A program made the position numbers and the translations under genes. The notes beneath the pieces are model-generated. The model ran no database searches and was not told where the DNA came from. It was given only the letters and a program-made list of their open reading frames with translations. Below, in pieces: positions 21,600-32,970 of a DNA stretch of 64,000 nt. The DNA comes from Leptodontidium sp. MPI-SDFR-AT-0119 (Eukaryota > Ascomycota > Leotiomycetes > Helotiales > Leptodontidiaceae): NCBI GenBank assembly GCA_020726505.1, contig JAHLEZ010000002.1, positions 682,001 through 746,000 on the forward strand, given 5' to 3'. Numbering within the stretch: the first letter of the stretch is position 1; each line of letters starts with the position of its first letter.

Positions 21600-23234
21600 A
21601 AGGACCTAGGAATTTTTCTCACCCTATACCCTATCCTCCATCTCCCGGTTCTACTTCCCTTATCCCACGAGCCCTCATGGCATTCAGAATATGCCCGGCG
21701 CAAGCGCCAGCTACAGCCAGGGAAAGTAGCCGACAATGATTTTGGGAGTCAACCTTCAGTGTCCATCCAGGAAGACAAAAGACTACAGATCGAGGGAGCT
21801 CGAGGTACACTATCTACCAGACTTCCATTTCAGTATACATAACTATACCGTAGCCATGCAGTCCAGAAGCACGAGTTGCTTAGAAGCTGCGAAGCAGAAG
21901 CAGAATAATACCCACAAGAACCAATTTCAACAAACCAAACCCTAGGTTGCCTTGCTGTTTCAAATGCATATGCTGGTGCTGGATAGTGATTATCTCGTTC
22001 TTTATGTCTCGTTTTTGATTAATTCTCCATTTTCCCTTCTCCCATTCTGCCTCGATCTCGATCTCTAGAGACGACAAGAACAAGAGAAGAGAAGAGAAGA
22101 GAAAGGGGAGGCGCGAGGAGATAGGAGAGAGGGCAGGGAGGGGAAAGAGAAGGTGGGTGAGGCTTGGAAATATACATGTATTCATCTCGAGAACAGGGTG
22201 AGTGAGGACGAGGCGGGCAGAGGTAGATACGCTTGCTTATGGGGAGGAAGGGGATCTAGTGCTCTCTTGTCTGGTTTGGGAAATGAGCTGAGATGGGCTG
22301 AAATGGAGGGTGTGTGTGTGTGTGTGTGCGCGCGCGCGCGAAGGTAAGGGGAGGGAGGGAATGAGATGATATACATGTAGACGCAGGTCCCGACTGACTT
22401 AGGGAGAGAGTAACAGGAAGGGAAAAGAAACCGATGGAGAAACAAGGCATGAAAGAAGGTAGAGCTGTTAGACACTAGCTAAGCAGGCCACTGAGAACTA
22501 TTCAAGAAGAAAAGCGAGGAACCAGCACACGAACTGAATGACCAAACAAGAGCTAGCTTTGAATGTCGTTCATTATATCGGATCTATACTACTTCAAACA
22601 CACGATCCTCGACAGGTCAGGTAGATACCACGATTCTTTCATCTATCCCCGCATCTGTATCCAACAGAAAGGCGAGCGAGACAAAAGCAAGAGTACCAGT
22701 ACACAAAACCCCATCCATCGCAACCAGAATCGGAAAAGGATGTACATTTCCAGATCCACACCAGCCATCAACAGTGAGATTTCAAGGATCGTTTCGGATA
22801 TAAGGGTTGTTGATTTGATGACGAGAGGAGCGATGATGAGAAAGATGTATCTCCATCGTTCGAGAGTGAAAGGGATGATTGGATGAGGGCGAAAATTCGA
22901 GAGAGAAGAAAGCGAACAAAATTTTGACGATAAGGACAGGAATTGGGTGTGACAAAACGTGTTTGTATGAACGTTTGTTTGTGCGTAGCTGTAATCGTGG
23001 ATTTCGATCGATGCCGAGAACAAGAAAACGAAATCGAAAACGGAAACCCTTGATGAAGGGATACAGGACATATTCCTCGTTCTACGCCACACCTATAGAC
23101 AAAACACCAGCGGCCTGTACAGTGGCGAAGCAAAGCCGAAATCAGACCAGCGGTCGGGAGACCAGAAACCGTAAACGCCGTTGTGACAGAGGGGATGCTA
23201 AATGACATAGGAACTCGTTGTCGTCACTTGGTGC
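21600..23234. other. Gene-free interval rich in simple sequence
   Basis: No supported gene between the RING gene and the WSC gene. The left half is a plus-strand purine tract with GAGAA repeats (about 22075-22160) and an alternating purine-pyrimidine block (22311-22340). The right part is probably 3' UTR of the leftward WSC gene. Confidence 0.5.
22311..22340. repeat. (TG)9(CG)6 dinucleotide repeat
   Basis: Thirty uninterrupted bases of alternating purine and pyrimidine, TG repeats running directly into CG repeats. Such tracts can adopt Z-DNA. Confidence 0.9.
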
Positions 23235-24163
23235 TCAAGCGTTTGTAACCTGGGGGATGTTAGTGGTGACCATACCAGAATTATGGGTTCGACAAACCTT
23301 GAGGATTCTTCTGGAGTAGTCTTGGTTGTCTGCGATACTACCATCGCTCATTCTTCGTTGAGCCATGACAGCTGGGTCAAGGCGCATATCGTTGAATGAG
23401 GAAGCACCTCCACTGCTAGTAGGTGGCTTACCACCAGCGATGAAACTGCTCACAGCAGCATTTCTCTTGTATTCCTCCTCGATCTCCTTTCTCTTGCGGT
23501 TACGCATGAACAAGAAGAGACCTCCCGCAATGGCGGCAATAGCAAGAACACCGACAACGACGCCTGCAGCGATCCCGGCCTTGCTTGGTCCACCGCCTCC
23601 TGATGAAGATTTGGCAGACGACGACGCAGAATTTGTAGCTTCGCTCCCGGCTGTGACGACAACAGTCTGTCCTCCAACAGTCACAACGGATGGCTTCGCG
23701 GTAGAGGTGGCTGATGCAGACGAAGATTTTGCCGTATCAGAGGCCGCTGCAGCAGCGTTTGTAACATCCGTGGTCATTCCAGTTATATAGACACTCCAAT
23801 ATCCACGAGCACCACCTAGTTGTCTTGTTAGCATTTACTCATAGAGGTTGAAAGCATCTACCTACAAAGTTCCGAGCCGAATCCTGGGCATCCGATGGTA
23901 CACTTTGAATTATCGACCTTGGTTGATGCTGGAGGCAGGTTTTCACCGCAGTAGCAGTAACTCGAATTCGTCATTGCGAAGGTGGCATATTGCAAGGCAT
24001 AGCAATTATCACCACATGAGCCCCTCGAGTTGTATTGCAGAGTGTCATTGAAGATCATGCCAGTGGAGGACGAAAAGCAACCTTGGGACGTCCGATCCAG
24101 AGCCAGGACATTTGTGGCGGCAAACAAGGCCGTCACGGCGACGAAAGAGAATATCGACTTCAT
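23235..24163 (-). CDS. WSC-domain cell-wall stress sensor-like membrane protein
   Basis: Exons 24163-23866, 23815-23298 and 23249-23235 give 276 residues. A signal peptide (MKSIFSFVAVTALFAATNVLA) leads into a Cys-rich WSC domain (SQGCFSS, RGSCGDNCYAL, YCYCGENLPP, CTIGCPG). A Ser/Thr/Ala-rich O-glycosylated stalk, a Gly/Ala/Val membrane helix (IAAGVVVGVLAIAAIAGGLFLF) and a basic cytosolic tail with RMSDGS and YSRRILK follow. This is the layout of Wsc/Slg1 sensors that signal cell-wall stress to Rho1. The first donor was set at T/GTAGGT, which restores the final WSC Cys. The second intron is 48 nt without a stop, so retention would lengthen the tail in frame. Confidence 0.88.
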
Positions 24164-26353
24164 TGTGAAATGTTTGATGGCCGTGGCCTCGGGGTGGTTA
24201 TAAGGGTCGCTCGTATGTTGAGTGTTCTGTTTCGACTCGATGTTTTCGTCGGAAGATCCGGGTGGAACGCGGTATGGTTGTTGAGGTCTCCACGCACAAC
24301 CTTCGCTTTTCGAATTCGACTGATCGAGACGGGAGAGAGGGATAGATGGTGATGATTAATCGACGATGAAGGTGTTGATGATCAGATGGAAGACTTGATG
24401 GGTGGATGGATGGTCTGTCTTGTTTGTTTCGAAGAGGGGAGTCGCTGCGTTTCTTGAAACAGTATCCCTGACGTGTCTCCTTTTTCCTTTATCAACACAA
24501 CACAAGGCGAATCGGAATGGAGATGCAGAGCAGAGCAAATAGGAAAGGCCGTAACGAGTGTGCCTTTTTTCGAATTGAAGAGTTAGGTGAAGAGAGCGAG
24601 AGACATCGGGATACGATGATGGAGTTGACGGATGACAAAGCCGTGAGTGGAACGATGGAGATGCGGTGGTGGTGGAGGATGTGGTGAGGATTGTGAGGAG
24701 AGCAGAGGCAGGAAATGGACCTGGCGTGGAAGAGAATGAATGGGTGGTGGAAGGAGAGCAAAACGAGCGAGAGGCCGTCCAGCCAAAGGGATTCGTCGCC
24801 GTGCATGCCAAAGTGGGTCCGAGGAAATTGCGATGGGAAAACTAAGCTAAACTAGTGCTAGTGCCAGGAACGGGCGAGAGATAGGCTTGCGATAGACAGG
24901 GGCAGAACAGGGGCATTTGGGACTACATTCAGCCAGAACTCGCGGCAAAATGCCCCCAACGAATCCGAAGCCCAGGCTGGACCGGAACTGAAGACTCGTC
25001 TGAAGATTTGACGCCGAAGAATGGAAGATCGGTTGACGCGTGCGACCGGTTGGTTGTGTTGTATGATCTGGTAACTGGTACGGTAAAATAAGTAACTGTC
25101 TGGTGCTTAGAGAAACTATTAATATGCCTCGGTGTTTACCGAGCACAATCTCGTTTGTGCACATGTTTACATCGAAGTATAATTTTATACATACTTCATC
25201 ACTCTTCCCACCAGCCAGTCCAACCACCCACAACACCGGCTGACGCGGACCAATTGATCTTGATCTCCAATACCACCACGACGAAGTATTACACTTTTCT
25301 TCGATGACCGTCCAGAACATCCAGTCAAGAGTCATCGTCAACGATCCAGTCCACCGTTGCGTAACACTATTCCCAATTCAGTTATCTGTGGCAACCAAAT
25401 CCACGACACAAGGCCAGGCCAGGCATGGATGGGCCCTCCCAATTACCCGTTCGGGGCTGGATAACGAGGATCACGAATCTTGCAACACTGGGTCGTTGGA
25501 CGTGCTGCGCCGGAGTCATTGGTCAAACGCACGTCGAGAAGATCTTCAACCTCCGGAATTATTGAAGCCAAATCCAGCTTGGTTTGGTTGTTGGTTTGGT
25601 TGTTGATTTGGCTTCCTGAATAATGCGAGAGGAGGAAGGGGAAGAGACATGCTATGCCCTGCCATGCCATGCACCTCGTACTCAATTACTTCCGCAATAC
25701 GAACCAGCTCACCACCACTACCACCACCCCAATTCTCTTCCCCGAAGTCAGCAGCACTGTCTGTCACCATTCACCAACTAACTAGAATTTCAAATCCATC
25801 TCTCAGGCCGGGCTTTGGAGATGACGACTATCCCGACTAATTCAGTCTGACCCTTCCTCCTCCCCCTTCACCAAATCGATGATCTGGACCATCCCATATC
25901 ATGCCCTCTGATACCCAAGTACAACCAACCACACCCAGCCAGGCATTGCAAACGACATCATTCTTCAGTCCATCGCATGGTTCTGCTCATCCATCTGGAG
26001 ACACGGCCACGGCATCCCGTCTCAAATTTCGCATCACACTGATCACAAGCTTCACAGGGCAACACAATGCCTAGGTACGCTGCACAGCCTCCTACGCAAC
26101 ACCCAAGCCAGAAGTTGAGTTTCGGTTGTCTCATTGCCTGTTCGTGCATCACATCAAATCCCCCTTTTCTTTTTCTCCTTCTGATTCTCCGAGTAAAGTT
26201 CTGACTGGTTGTACGGGATCTTCCATGGTTCCGTGGATACGAACCCTTCTTTTCTATTTTTATGTCTCTTCTTCTGTGGCATGGGAGGGTCCACGACTCC
26301 GCGCCGAGGTGGATTATTGGCCTGCGCTGCCCACCTGGCACCAGCAAGCACCT

Positions 26354-26378
26354 CAAGTGCAAGTGCAAGTGCAAGTGT
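26354..26378. repeat. AAGTGC hexamer microsatellite, four copies
   Basis: Four tandem AAGTGC units visible directly in the sequence, the last slightly altered. Confidence 0.85.
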
Positions 26379-27239
26379 GACTTCGACCCCCATTCGGAAT
26401 GTTCAAAAATCTATCGTGCATATAAAAGTGGGATGATGCAGCGTTTTATTTTCATGACTCTTTTTTGGCGTCTTCGATAGACCGCCTATCCTTCCAGCCT
26501 TCCATCCATCTTGGATCTGTGTCCTTTCTCCACCAGCCTGCTTACCCCCTCATCAGTAAAAAAATAATTTTCGTCTCTTCTCTTGCGAGCATTTTCTTTC
26601 TCTTTCCTCGTCCTGACTTCCATAATCGTCAAACCCCCGAACACCTCATCCCAAAAAATCAGCCTTAAATTCGGCAAAGAAGCCGAATCAAGTTGTTTCA
26701 GATGTGATCCTCACAACAGATGGCTTCACACTCCTTCATTGAAACCAAACAGCCAAGAAACGTTAAACAAATGCTTCTTCAGCTTGTCCCTCCCCTTTCA
26801 TCCCGACCGAACCACTTGTACATCCTTCATTCGTACCTCGGACAGAAAGGGAGGTTGTGGGCCGAACGCGAGATCTCATGATCTATTTTGCTCACATCAA
26901 CACTGCCACTGCCACTTGCTTGCACAGCTTGCTGCGGTGAGTGTGAAGTTTCGTCCTTGGTTCACCGTTGTTTCGATTTTGTCATTGCTGGCGTCTTAAA
27001 AGCTGCTGTGAGTGTTGATCCTAGCCCAGCTGAGGAGAGTTGCTGCACAATGCGGGGGATGTGTGGGGTGGCTGTACCTCTGTTGAAGCCTTTACGCAGG
27101 CTTGTGTCCAGTAGAGTTTTCTGGACTGGGAAGGACCTTGAGAGGTCATGGAGGATGGTGTTTCTGCTTCCTGTCTCTGGTTGCTCAACTGCCAGGCTGT
27201 TTCTTGTGTGTTGCTATACCAAAGTCTTGCTCAATACGA

Positions 27240-28110
27240 ACATCAGAGATAATCCATCAGTGCTCACTCACCACTTCAACCAACAGCTTTTCTCCTCGAC
27301 TTGGAACTTCTAGCGTTCGACAGTCGCTATCATCACCGATTGCTCAACCAAAACATTCCTTCCAGCATCTAACCAATACAAACCAGACGTCCCAACTCTC
27401 GACCCTTAAACTTCCGACCGACTAGATCATGAACTGCAACAAGCATCATAGCAATGATATCATATATCAACAACTAAACATCGAATTGTCTTTCCAAGCT
27501 CTGGCATATCCTTCTTCAATCATAAATGACCCTCCTCAGATCGGCAACAATGACAATATCACTCTCGATCCTCCAAAGGTCCAAATAGCAATACCCTTAC
27601 AGCTACTTTAGAACCAACAACACTGACCCATATCATCTGATCAAGTCCTCCCTCAACACCTTCGCTCTTCAACCTCAACCTCAACGACATACCACACAAG
27701 ACCAGGCTCCGTCAACCTCCAGAAATACACGATTCCTCCTCCTGTGTTATAATTCCAACCTCCAGCTCCAGCGAACTTCGAATCCCAAACAAACCACCTA
27801 TTACCACAACCCCCTCCTCTTCCTTCCCCTCACACCTAGACCTACTCACCAGACACCATCAAACAAACCTCCCTCTCTCTATTCTCTCCTATCTCCTCTT
27901 CTCAGACCTCCTCAGCAGCTCGACCTCCACACAACACACCAACAAACCCCTTCGCCGCCGTCCCAATACCTACCTCCTACATAGCAATCTCATCTCCCAC
28001 CCCAAACCCCCAACTCCCACGCCAAACTCAAAACTCCTCAAAAAGGAAATCCTCGAGAGAAAAAAAAATCCGAGCACTACATACAAACCCACCTTCTCTC
28101 TCCATCACTT
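27240..28110 (+). ncRNA. Candidate long untranslated leader or non-coding transcript region
   Basis: About 870 bases are strongly depleted of G on the plus strand and rich in C, A and CT tracts. In fungi this is typical of 5' leaders of well-transcribed genes. No gene follows downstream on the plus strand; the next gene is leftward and begins at 30816. It could be the leader of an unrecognised short or spliced gene, a non-coding RNA, or simply biased DNA. Transcription is inferred only. Confidence 0.25.
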
Positions 28111-28365
28111 GAAAGTGGCGCGCCATATTTCACACTGCATTTATTATATGCGTCAATTTCCCCTCGGAAAAGAGCTAGCCCAGCTCAAATGAAGTAAAAA
28201 GTGAAGGTAAGGAAACTAAAAAAGAAGTAGGAATCCCAACAACCCATCAGAAACGAATCGACCTACCGACCCTATACCCCTAATGTATACAGCAAGCAGC
28301 CTTCAAAATTGTTCTCAAGATACTTACTCCCTCTCCTACCTGCCTAACTACCTACCTCAATGAAT

Positions 28366-28392
28366 AGAGAGGGAGAGAGAGAGAGAGAGAGC
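28366..28392. repeat. (GA)n microsatellite
   Basis: Near-perfect GA dinucleotide run interrupted once by GGG. Confidence 0.85.
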
Positions 28393-28578
28393 TGTACTTT
28401 TATGGCTCTGGCTTCGTTGATATGTTAGATTGTCCGTTTGGGAGTTGTTAGCAGGTGGAGTAGATGATGGACAATTGTATACGAATGCAATACATGCATG
28501 GGGAACGGAAGGAAGGAAGGATGGATGAGTATTACATATTCGTCTATTCCTCTATTCTCCTATCCTCTTTGAACCTAA

Positions 28579-28600
28579 CTAACTAGCTAGCTAGCTAGCT
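28579..28600. repeat. TAGC tetranucleotide repeat
   Basis: Five tandem self-complementary CTAG/TAGC units, followed at 28608-28620 by TAGG units. Confidence 0.85.
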
Positions 28601-29102
28601 GACCTAGTAGGTAGGTAGGCTACCGCTAACTCATACGATACGATACATCATCAACTTCCTTTCCTCTCTCCACCTGCCCCATCTCACCACACCACACCTC
28701 ATCCATTCCTCTCCCCTTCCACATCATTCAAAAATCCAGAGCCCATCCATCTCCGTTAGCTCCCTCTCCCCCCTCCCCTCTTCCCTCTTTGCCTGCCACA
28801 TTTTAAACCGCATTACTTTACCCTCCGTCTCAAACAGCAAAAAAAAAAAATCCCAGACGCCATAGGCTACCAGCTACCATGTATCGCCTGCCAAAAATCA
28901 CAACAAAAGTGACTCCTCCACGCCATGAAAAAAAGGGCATTATATCGCCACCCTAGTTGATCTACCGCTTTCTCGCTCACTCGCTCAATAGAAGGAGAAG
29001 GACAAGTTGGAAGAAAAGAGAAGTAGAAGGAGAGGGACAGCCATCCATGGCGGGTCGAGGGTCGGGGATAGAAGTACATAGAAGTATGTATATCGAAGAG
29101 AA

Positions 29103-29130
29103 GTAGGTACGTAGGTAGGTAGGTAGGTGA
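29103..29130. repeat. GTAG tetranucleotide repeat
   Basis: Tandem GTAG units with one GTAC interruption, in the 3' flank of the glycosyltransferase-like gene. Confidence 0.85.
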
Positions 29131-29292
29131 GGACGAAGGAATTTCGGGTTTTGAAGCGAGGATGTTTTGATTTTGGTTTGGTTTGTTTGTTTGTTGTACA
29201 CGAGTAACCCATTCCCATCTCTTGATCAATGATGGGACGGGACGGAAAAGCGTGGTTGCGGAGCAAGAATATGGTGTCGAGAGGAAGAAAGC

Positions 29293-30816
29293 TCAGGGCC
29301 ACATGCATTCATACATGAACATCCAATCGCCATACCAACTCTCGAAACGACCGACCAGCGTACTGAACGGATCACTAGGGCTCTTCCACGCGCGGGAGAA
29401 GATGCCATCCGTCATTAAATGCCTCTTAATCGCGATATTCATCGCGAAACTCGAGAACGAGCAGCCTGTGAACTGGGTACTCTTTGACAGGACGAGGAAA
29501 TCGACAAGGGCTTGCTGATCCCAGCTTAGATCTGTGAGTTGCTTGAGCTTGTCGCCTTTTAGGAGGTCGACTTTCGATGTCACGTTCAGCCCGACGTTCT
29601 TAGCTGCGATTTCGCCGAAACGGTGGCCTTCTGTCGCGTTTCCGGAGGCGATGTAGGCGTGCTTGAGTTTGTGCACTTCGGCTTGCTTCATGTAGCCTTC
29701 GCTCTGTGTCTTGAAATTAGGCCAGAAGCCCAGTGCGTCACTTTCCGTACGTAGGTGGACACCTAGGTATTTCGGTGGTGATTTGGTGATATCTGCTTCT
29801 TGGCCGGCGAATTTCGCCATCTCTGTGATCGTATATGCCGCCAGTTCCTGGATATCCTTTCGTATCCTCAGCAAATCCCCAAATGTAGCTGCGAATTCCG
29901 GACCATCTCGCATAATCGGCCATTCGAAGAAAGTGGCCCATTTGAATCGAAGGGTCAATGGTCGCTCAACCGAAGGTAGGTTTTCGTATTTAACGGCCCA
30001 GGCGTCGAATTTCGTTCGGAAGAGGTCTAGATGTCTATTCACACCTCGGCCATCACATCCATCCGTATCGATATTGAGATCCTTGGGGTAGAACTCCCTG
30101 GCCTCCTTCTTCTTGTCGGCGTTGGGGAAGTGATCCGTGTCATTATAAATCTTCATCTGCGGACAGAACTCTCCCATCGAATCCGTGAAGTGCTTCTCGT
30201 CAAAAAAGTATCCGAAGGGTTGGAAGCCCGTCGTGAAGATGTTGGCTAGGTTCTCCTCTGACCGGCGCTGAATTCTGGGCATGATGATGCCTGAAGCCCC
30301 GGCCTCAATTCCATATCGTATGCATGTCAGGATGAAGTTTCGAATGTTGCCTATTCCTCCAGAGTTATTGTCGCAGATGAAGACCAGTCCCGGCTGCCAT
30401 TTTGTGTCATTGCAAGCCCGCGCCAATGGCCAACCGATGTACGGGCCATTGAAGTCATAGTCGTTCAGACTGAGCTTTCGCGGTGTCGTCGGGGGCACCT
30501 TGTCCAGCGCAATCACCTCCTGCAGAGGCGCAGAAGGGTTATATGTATATGTAGGCTCGACGGCCGCTGATGCTGAGGCCAGCGAAGGATTGGGAGGTAT
30601 GGCGCCGTTCGGTGGAGGAGCAGGAGTCTGACCCAGGGCAGCTTCACTCCCTGGAGGCGGAGGCGGTCGAATGAACTCTGTGAAGGACGAATCGAAGAAG
30701 AAATGGTTGACGAGGACGACATTGACCACCAGCGCCGCTAGCACGACGTATCTGTATTTCCACCATTTGATGCGCACGACTCCGTTGATCATTTCGGAGA
30801 CAGCTTTCTGGACCAT
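29293..30816 (-). CDS. Type II membrane glycosyltransferase-like protein (O-fucosyltransferase-like fold)
   Basis: Intronless, 507 residues from the first true ATG at 30816; the frame is open further upstream but only from a GTG. A short cytosolic tail (WWKYR) is followed by one membrane anchor (about residues 22-40), a Pro-rich stem (RPPPPPG, PAPPPNG) and a luminal domain. GGIGNIRNFILTC near residue 153 and YLGVHLRTESD in the C-terminal half resemble the Gly-rich loop and the HxR-type motif of GDP-fucose protein O-fucosyltransferase-like GT-B enzymes. It probably works in the Golgi. Homologues in fungi are widespread but poorly studied; the donor and acceptor sugars are unknown. Confidence 0.6.
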   Translation of the reverse strand: MVQKAVSEMINGVVRIKWWKYRYVVLAALVVNVVLVNHFFFDSSFTEFIRPPPPPGSEAALGQTPAPPPNGAIPPNPSLASASAAVEPTYTYNPSAPLQEVIALDKVPPTTPRKLSLNDYDFNGPYIGWPLARACNDTKWQPGLVFICDNNSGGIGNIRNFILTCIRYGIEAGASGIIMPRIQRRSEENLANIFTTGFQPFGYFFDEKHFTDSMGEFCPQMKIYNDTDHFPNADKKKEAREFYPKDLNIDTDGCDGRGVNRHLDLFRTKFDAWAVKYENLPSVERPLTLRFKWATFFEWPIMRDGPEFAATFGDLLRIRKDIQELAAYTITEMAKFAGQEADITKSPPKYLGVHLRTESDALGFWPNFKTQSEGYMKQAEVHKLKHAYIASGNATEGHRFGEIAAKNVGLNVTSKVDLLKGDKLKQLTDLSWDQQALVDFLVLSKSTQFTGCSFSSFAMNIAIKRHLMTDGIFSRAWKSPSDPFSTLVGRFESWYGDWMFMYECMWP

Positions 30817-32031
30817 CGTTGCCAGAGAACAGCGCACGTTTCCTTTGCGGAGGGAGAGCCCGAGTCCTTATAAGGCAATTGATGATTCAGTCCGGCGTGG
30901 TGGTGGACCTCGTCGCAACAGAAGGAATGCCAGTGCCGGTGGTTGACGGGAAGGGATGGAGGTGCATTCCAGCGCCTCAAGAAATATTTGAGCGAGTGAT
31001 GAGCGTAAGTTGGAGAGTGAGGCTTTGATGGCTGTACGGCGCAGGCCAGGGCAAGTTCCAGGCTCACGCAAAGAGTGGCTCCTTGGGGGGGATCTTGGCG
31101 GGCGCGGAACGGCCAGCTAAGCCCAAGCTAGGAAAGGTTAGGTGTGGTGTGTGGTGTGGTGGGTGTGGTTTGTGTAAAGGGATAAAAGGGGGATGGATGA
31201 AAGCAGATGAGGAAATAGGGGTAAAATGACAGGTAATAAACAACAATTACTCTATCCTCATAAAATTTGGAAGATCTCTCTATCAATAAAGCCAACGAAA
31301 CACATCGTTCTCCTCGCTGCTTCATCAAAGACAATGATCACAATATCCGTGGTGGGGTACGCCACAAGGGGCTTGCTGGGCAAAGCAAAAGAGGGTTTCA
31401 GACCCACCAAGAAGGCTCCTCGGCTGGTGAACATCAGCCGAACTCAAAAGGGGGTTCGGGTTCGTACTTCGTAGCCTCGTTTGTTGCTGAGTGAGTGATT
31501 GAGTCAAACGAGAGCGAGTCCGCATACGGGTTCGCATGGCTGGCTACATGGGATTGTGTGACCTTCGTCCGAACTGGTGGGATAATCCAGCTTCTCATTC
31601 TCTACTCTCTGAAATGTGCAATTGTCAATCAACCTCATCGGAAAATGTGTTGACAAGCTCAGGTCTTGGAACTCTTGGAACATGTAGATATCAGAATCTT
31701 GAGATGCGATTCGGGGCTTGGGGATAGCATCATCCCTTGCAGCCAGCCTCATTGCATTGGAGCTATCGAAAATTTGATATTCGAGACATTGAATGCAGGT
31801 ATGGTTGAGGCACAACTTCTGTCATTTTCAAAACATGAGAACTCGCTTATTCCAAGATAACAGACGAGCTTGCCCGTACTGGCACTAAAAGCGTATTGAC
31901 ATTCCGCTTGATACACACCGCAAAAGACCCCAAAGCCTCATAAGAGAGTTTTCCAACACCAGACTCCATCGCAAGCCAGACAACCATTAACTAAAAGGTC
32001 CTCATCAGGCAAAATCCACCACCATCAAATC
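30817..32031. other. Intergenic, no supported gene
   Basis: This contains the upstream region of the glycosyltransferase-like gene and the 3' flank of the LURP-one-like gene. Short frames on both strands (for example minus 31504-31815) have no recognisable features. Confidence 0.5.
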
Positions 32032-32970
32032 TCACTTCAACCCAAAAGCCTTCATATGCGCCTTCGCAACCCTCCTCCCCCTCTCCACAAGCGAGAGAAT
32101 CGACATGATCGCCAAAACCTCAAACTCCTCTCCAAGACCAACCGTACTATCGCCCCTCAGGAACCTAAACATGCCCAACACCCGACTCGGATTACTCGCT
32201 CTAGACGAATGTCCCAAGCCCGCATAAACAGCAATCACATCCCCCGTACTAACTCTAATCAGCTTCAAACCCCCACTATCTCTATCAATCTTCCTCACGA
32301 ACGGCCCGGAGGTATGTCGCCACTCGAACCGTTCACGGACATCGTTCCAGGGTAGAGTGTGGCAGAACTCGTATTTCTCCGCGCTGAAGATCCCGCCTGT
32401 GGGAGCTAGTTGCTCGAATTTGAATTTCGGTCGCATGCGCTGCTTTTGCGTCTCTTGCGGCAGGGAGCGCGGGATGGAGAAATTTGGCGTTGAGAAGTTG
32501 GCGCTTGCGGATCGGGGTGGTGTTGGACAGAGAGTCATGTCTGTCGTTTGGGTGACGGAGTGGAATTTGGCGAAGGAGATCACGGTTGAGGCTTTGCTGG
32601 GCCCGGAGTGGATGAGGAGATCTGGTCGGCCGGTGCTGATCATTGAGGATGGGTCTTTTTGGATGGTGATGTAGAAGAGGTGCGGTGGTGCTGGGAGGGG
32701 CTTGATGTCGTTTGGTGAGGGAGCTGGTGAGGATGGACTGAGGAGGATGTCGCCTCTAGAGCGGAAGAATGTGATGTCCCTGGGAAACCGAGGGTATGTT
32801 GCATAAGTCGGTGAACGCAACGGATAGCGAACAAACTCGTAAGCTGACTCTTGTCCATCAGAAGAGTATGTTGGAGAACTTCCCGGACTACTCTGATATC
32901 CACGTGCTTCGACAGGTTGGTCGAAACCCAGAACGTCCATCCACTTACTTCTTGAGTTGGAACGATGCAT
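32032..32970 (-). CDS. LURP-one/tubby-C-like domain protein, conserved fungal hypothetical
   Basis: Intronless, 312 residues. A Pro/Ser-rich N-terminus with YPLRSPTY and FYITIQKDPSSMIS is followed by a beta-rich region: LIHSGPSKASTVISF, KFEQLAPTGG, and FEWRHTSGPFVRKIDRDSGG, then LKLIRVSTGDVIAVYAG. The repeated beta strands resemble the twelve-strand barrel of LURP-one-related/tubby-C proteins, which are common and uncharacterised in filamentous fungi. The C-terminus is a helix (EVLAIMSILSLVERGRRVAKAHM). No signal peptide or membrane span. Family assignment rests on pattern only. Confidence 0.6.
   Translation of the reverse strand: MHRSNSRSKWMDVLGFDQPVEARGYQSSPGSSPTYSSDGQESAYEFVRYPLRSPTYATYPRFPRDITFFRSRGDILLSPSSPAPSPNDIKPLPAPPHLFYITIQKDPSSMISTGRPDLLIHSGPSKASTVISFAKFHSVTQTTDMTLCPTPPRSASANFSTPNFSIPRSLPQETQKQRMRPKFKFEQLAPTGGIFSAEKYEFCHTLPWNDVRERFEWRHTSGPFVRKIDRDSGGLKLIRVSTGDVIAVYAGLGHSSRASNPSRVLGMFRFLRGDSTVGLGEEFEVLAIMSILSLVERGRRVAKAHMKAFGLK

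Larger units (their letters stand above)
24164..29292. other. 5.1 kb region without a supported protein gene
   Basis: All open frames here are short, low-complexity and without domains. The left part is promoter of the WSC gene. A leader-like G-poor block lies at 27240-28110. Simple repeats: GTTTGGTT-type at 25581-25610, AAGTGC x4 at 26354-26378, (GA)n at 28366-28392, TAGC x5 at 28579-28600 and GTAG units at 29103-29130. No tRNA or rRNA was found. Confidence 0.5.

Noticed and set aside
28366..29130. CRISPR-like repeat array
   Set aside because: These are simple microsatellites (GA, TAGC, GTAG) without spacers, in a eukaryotic genome.
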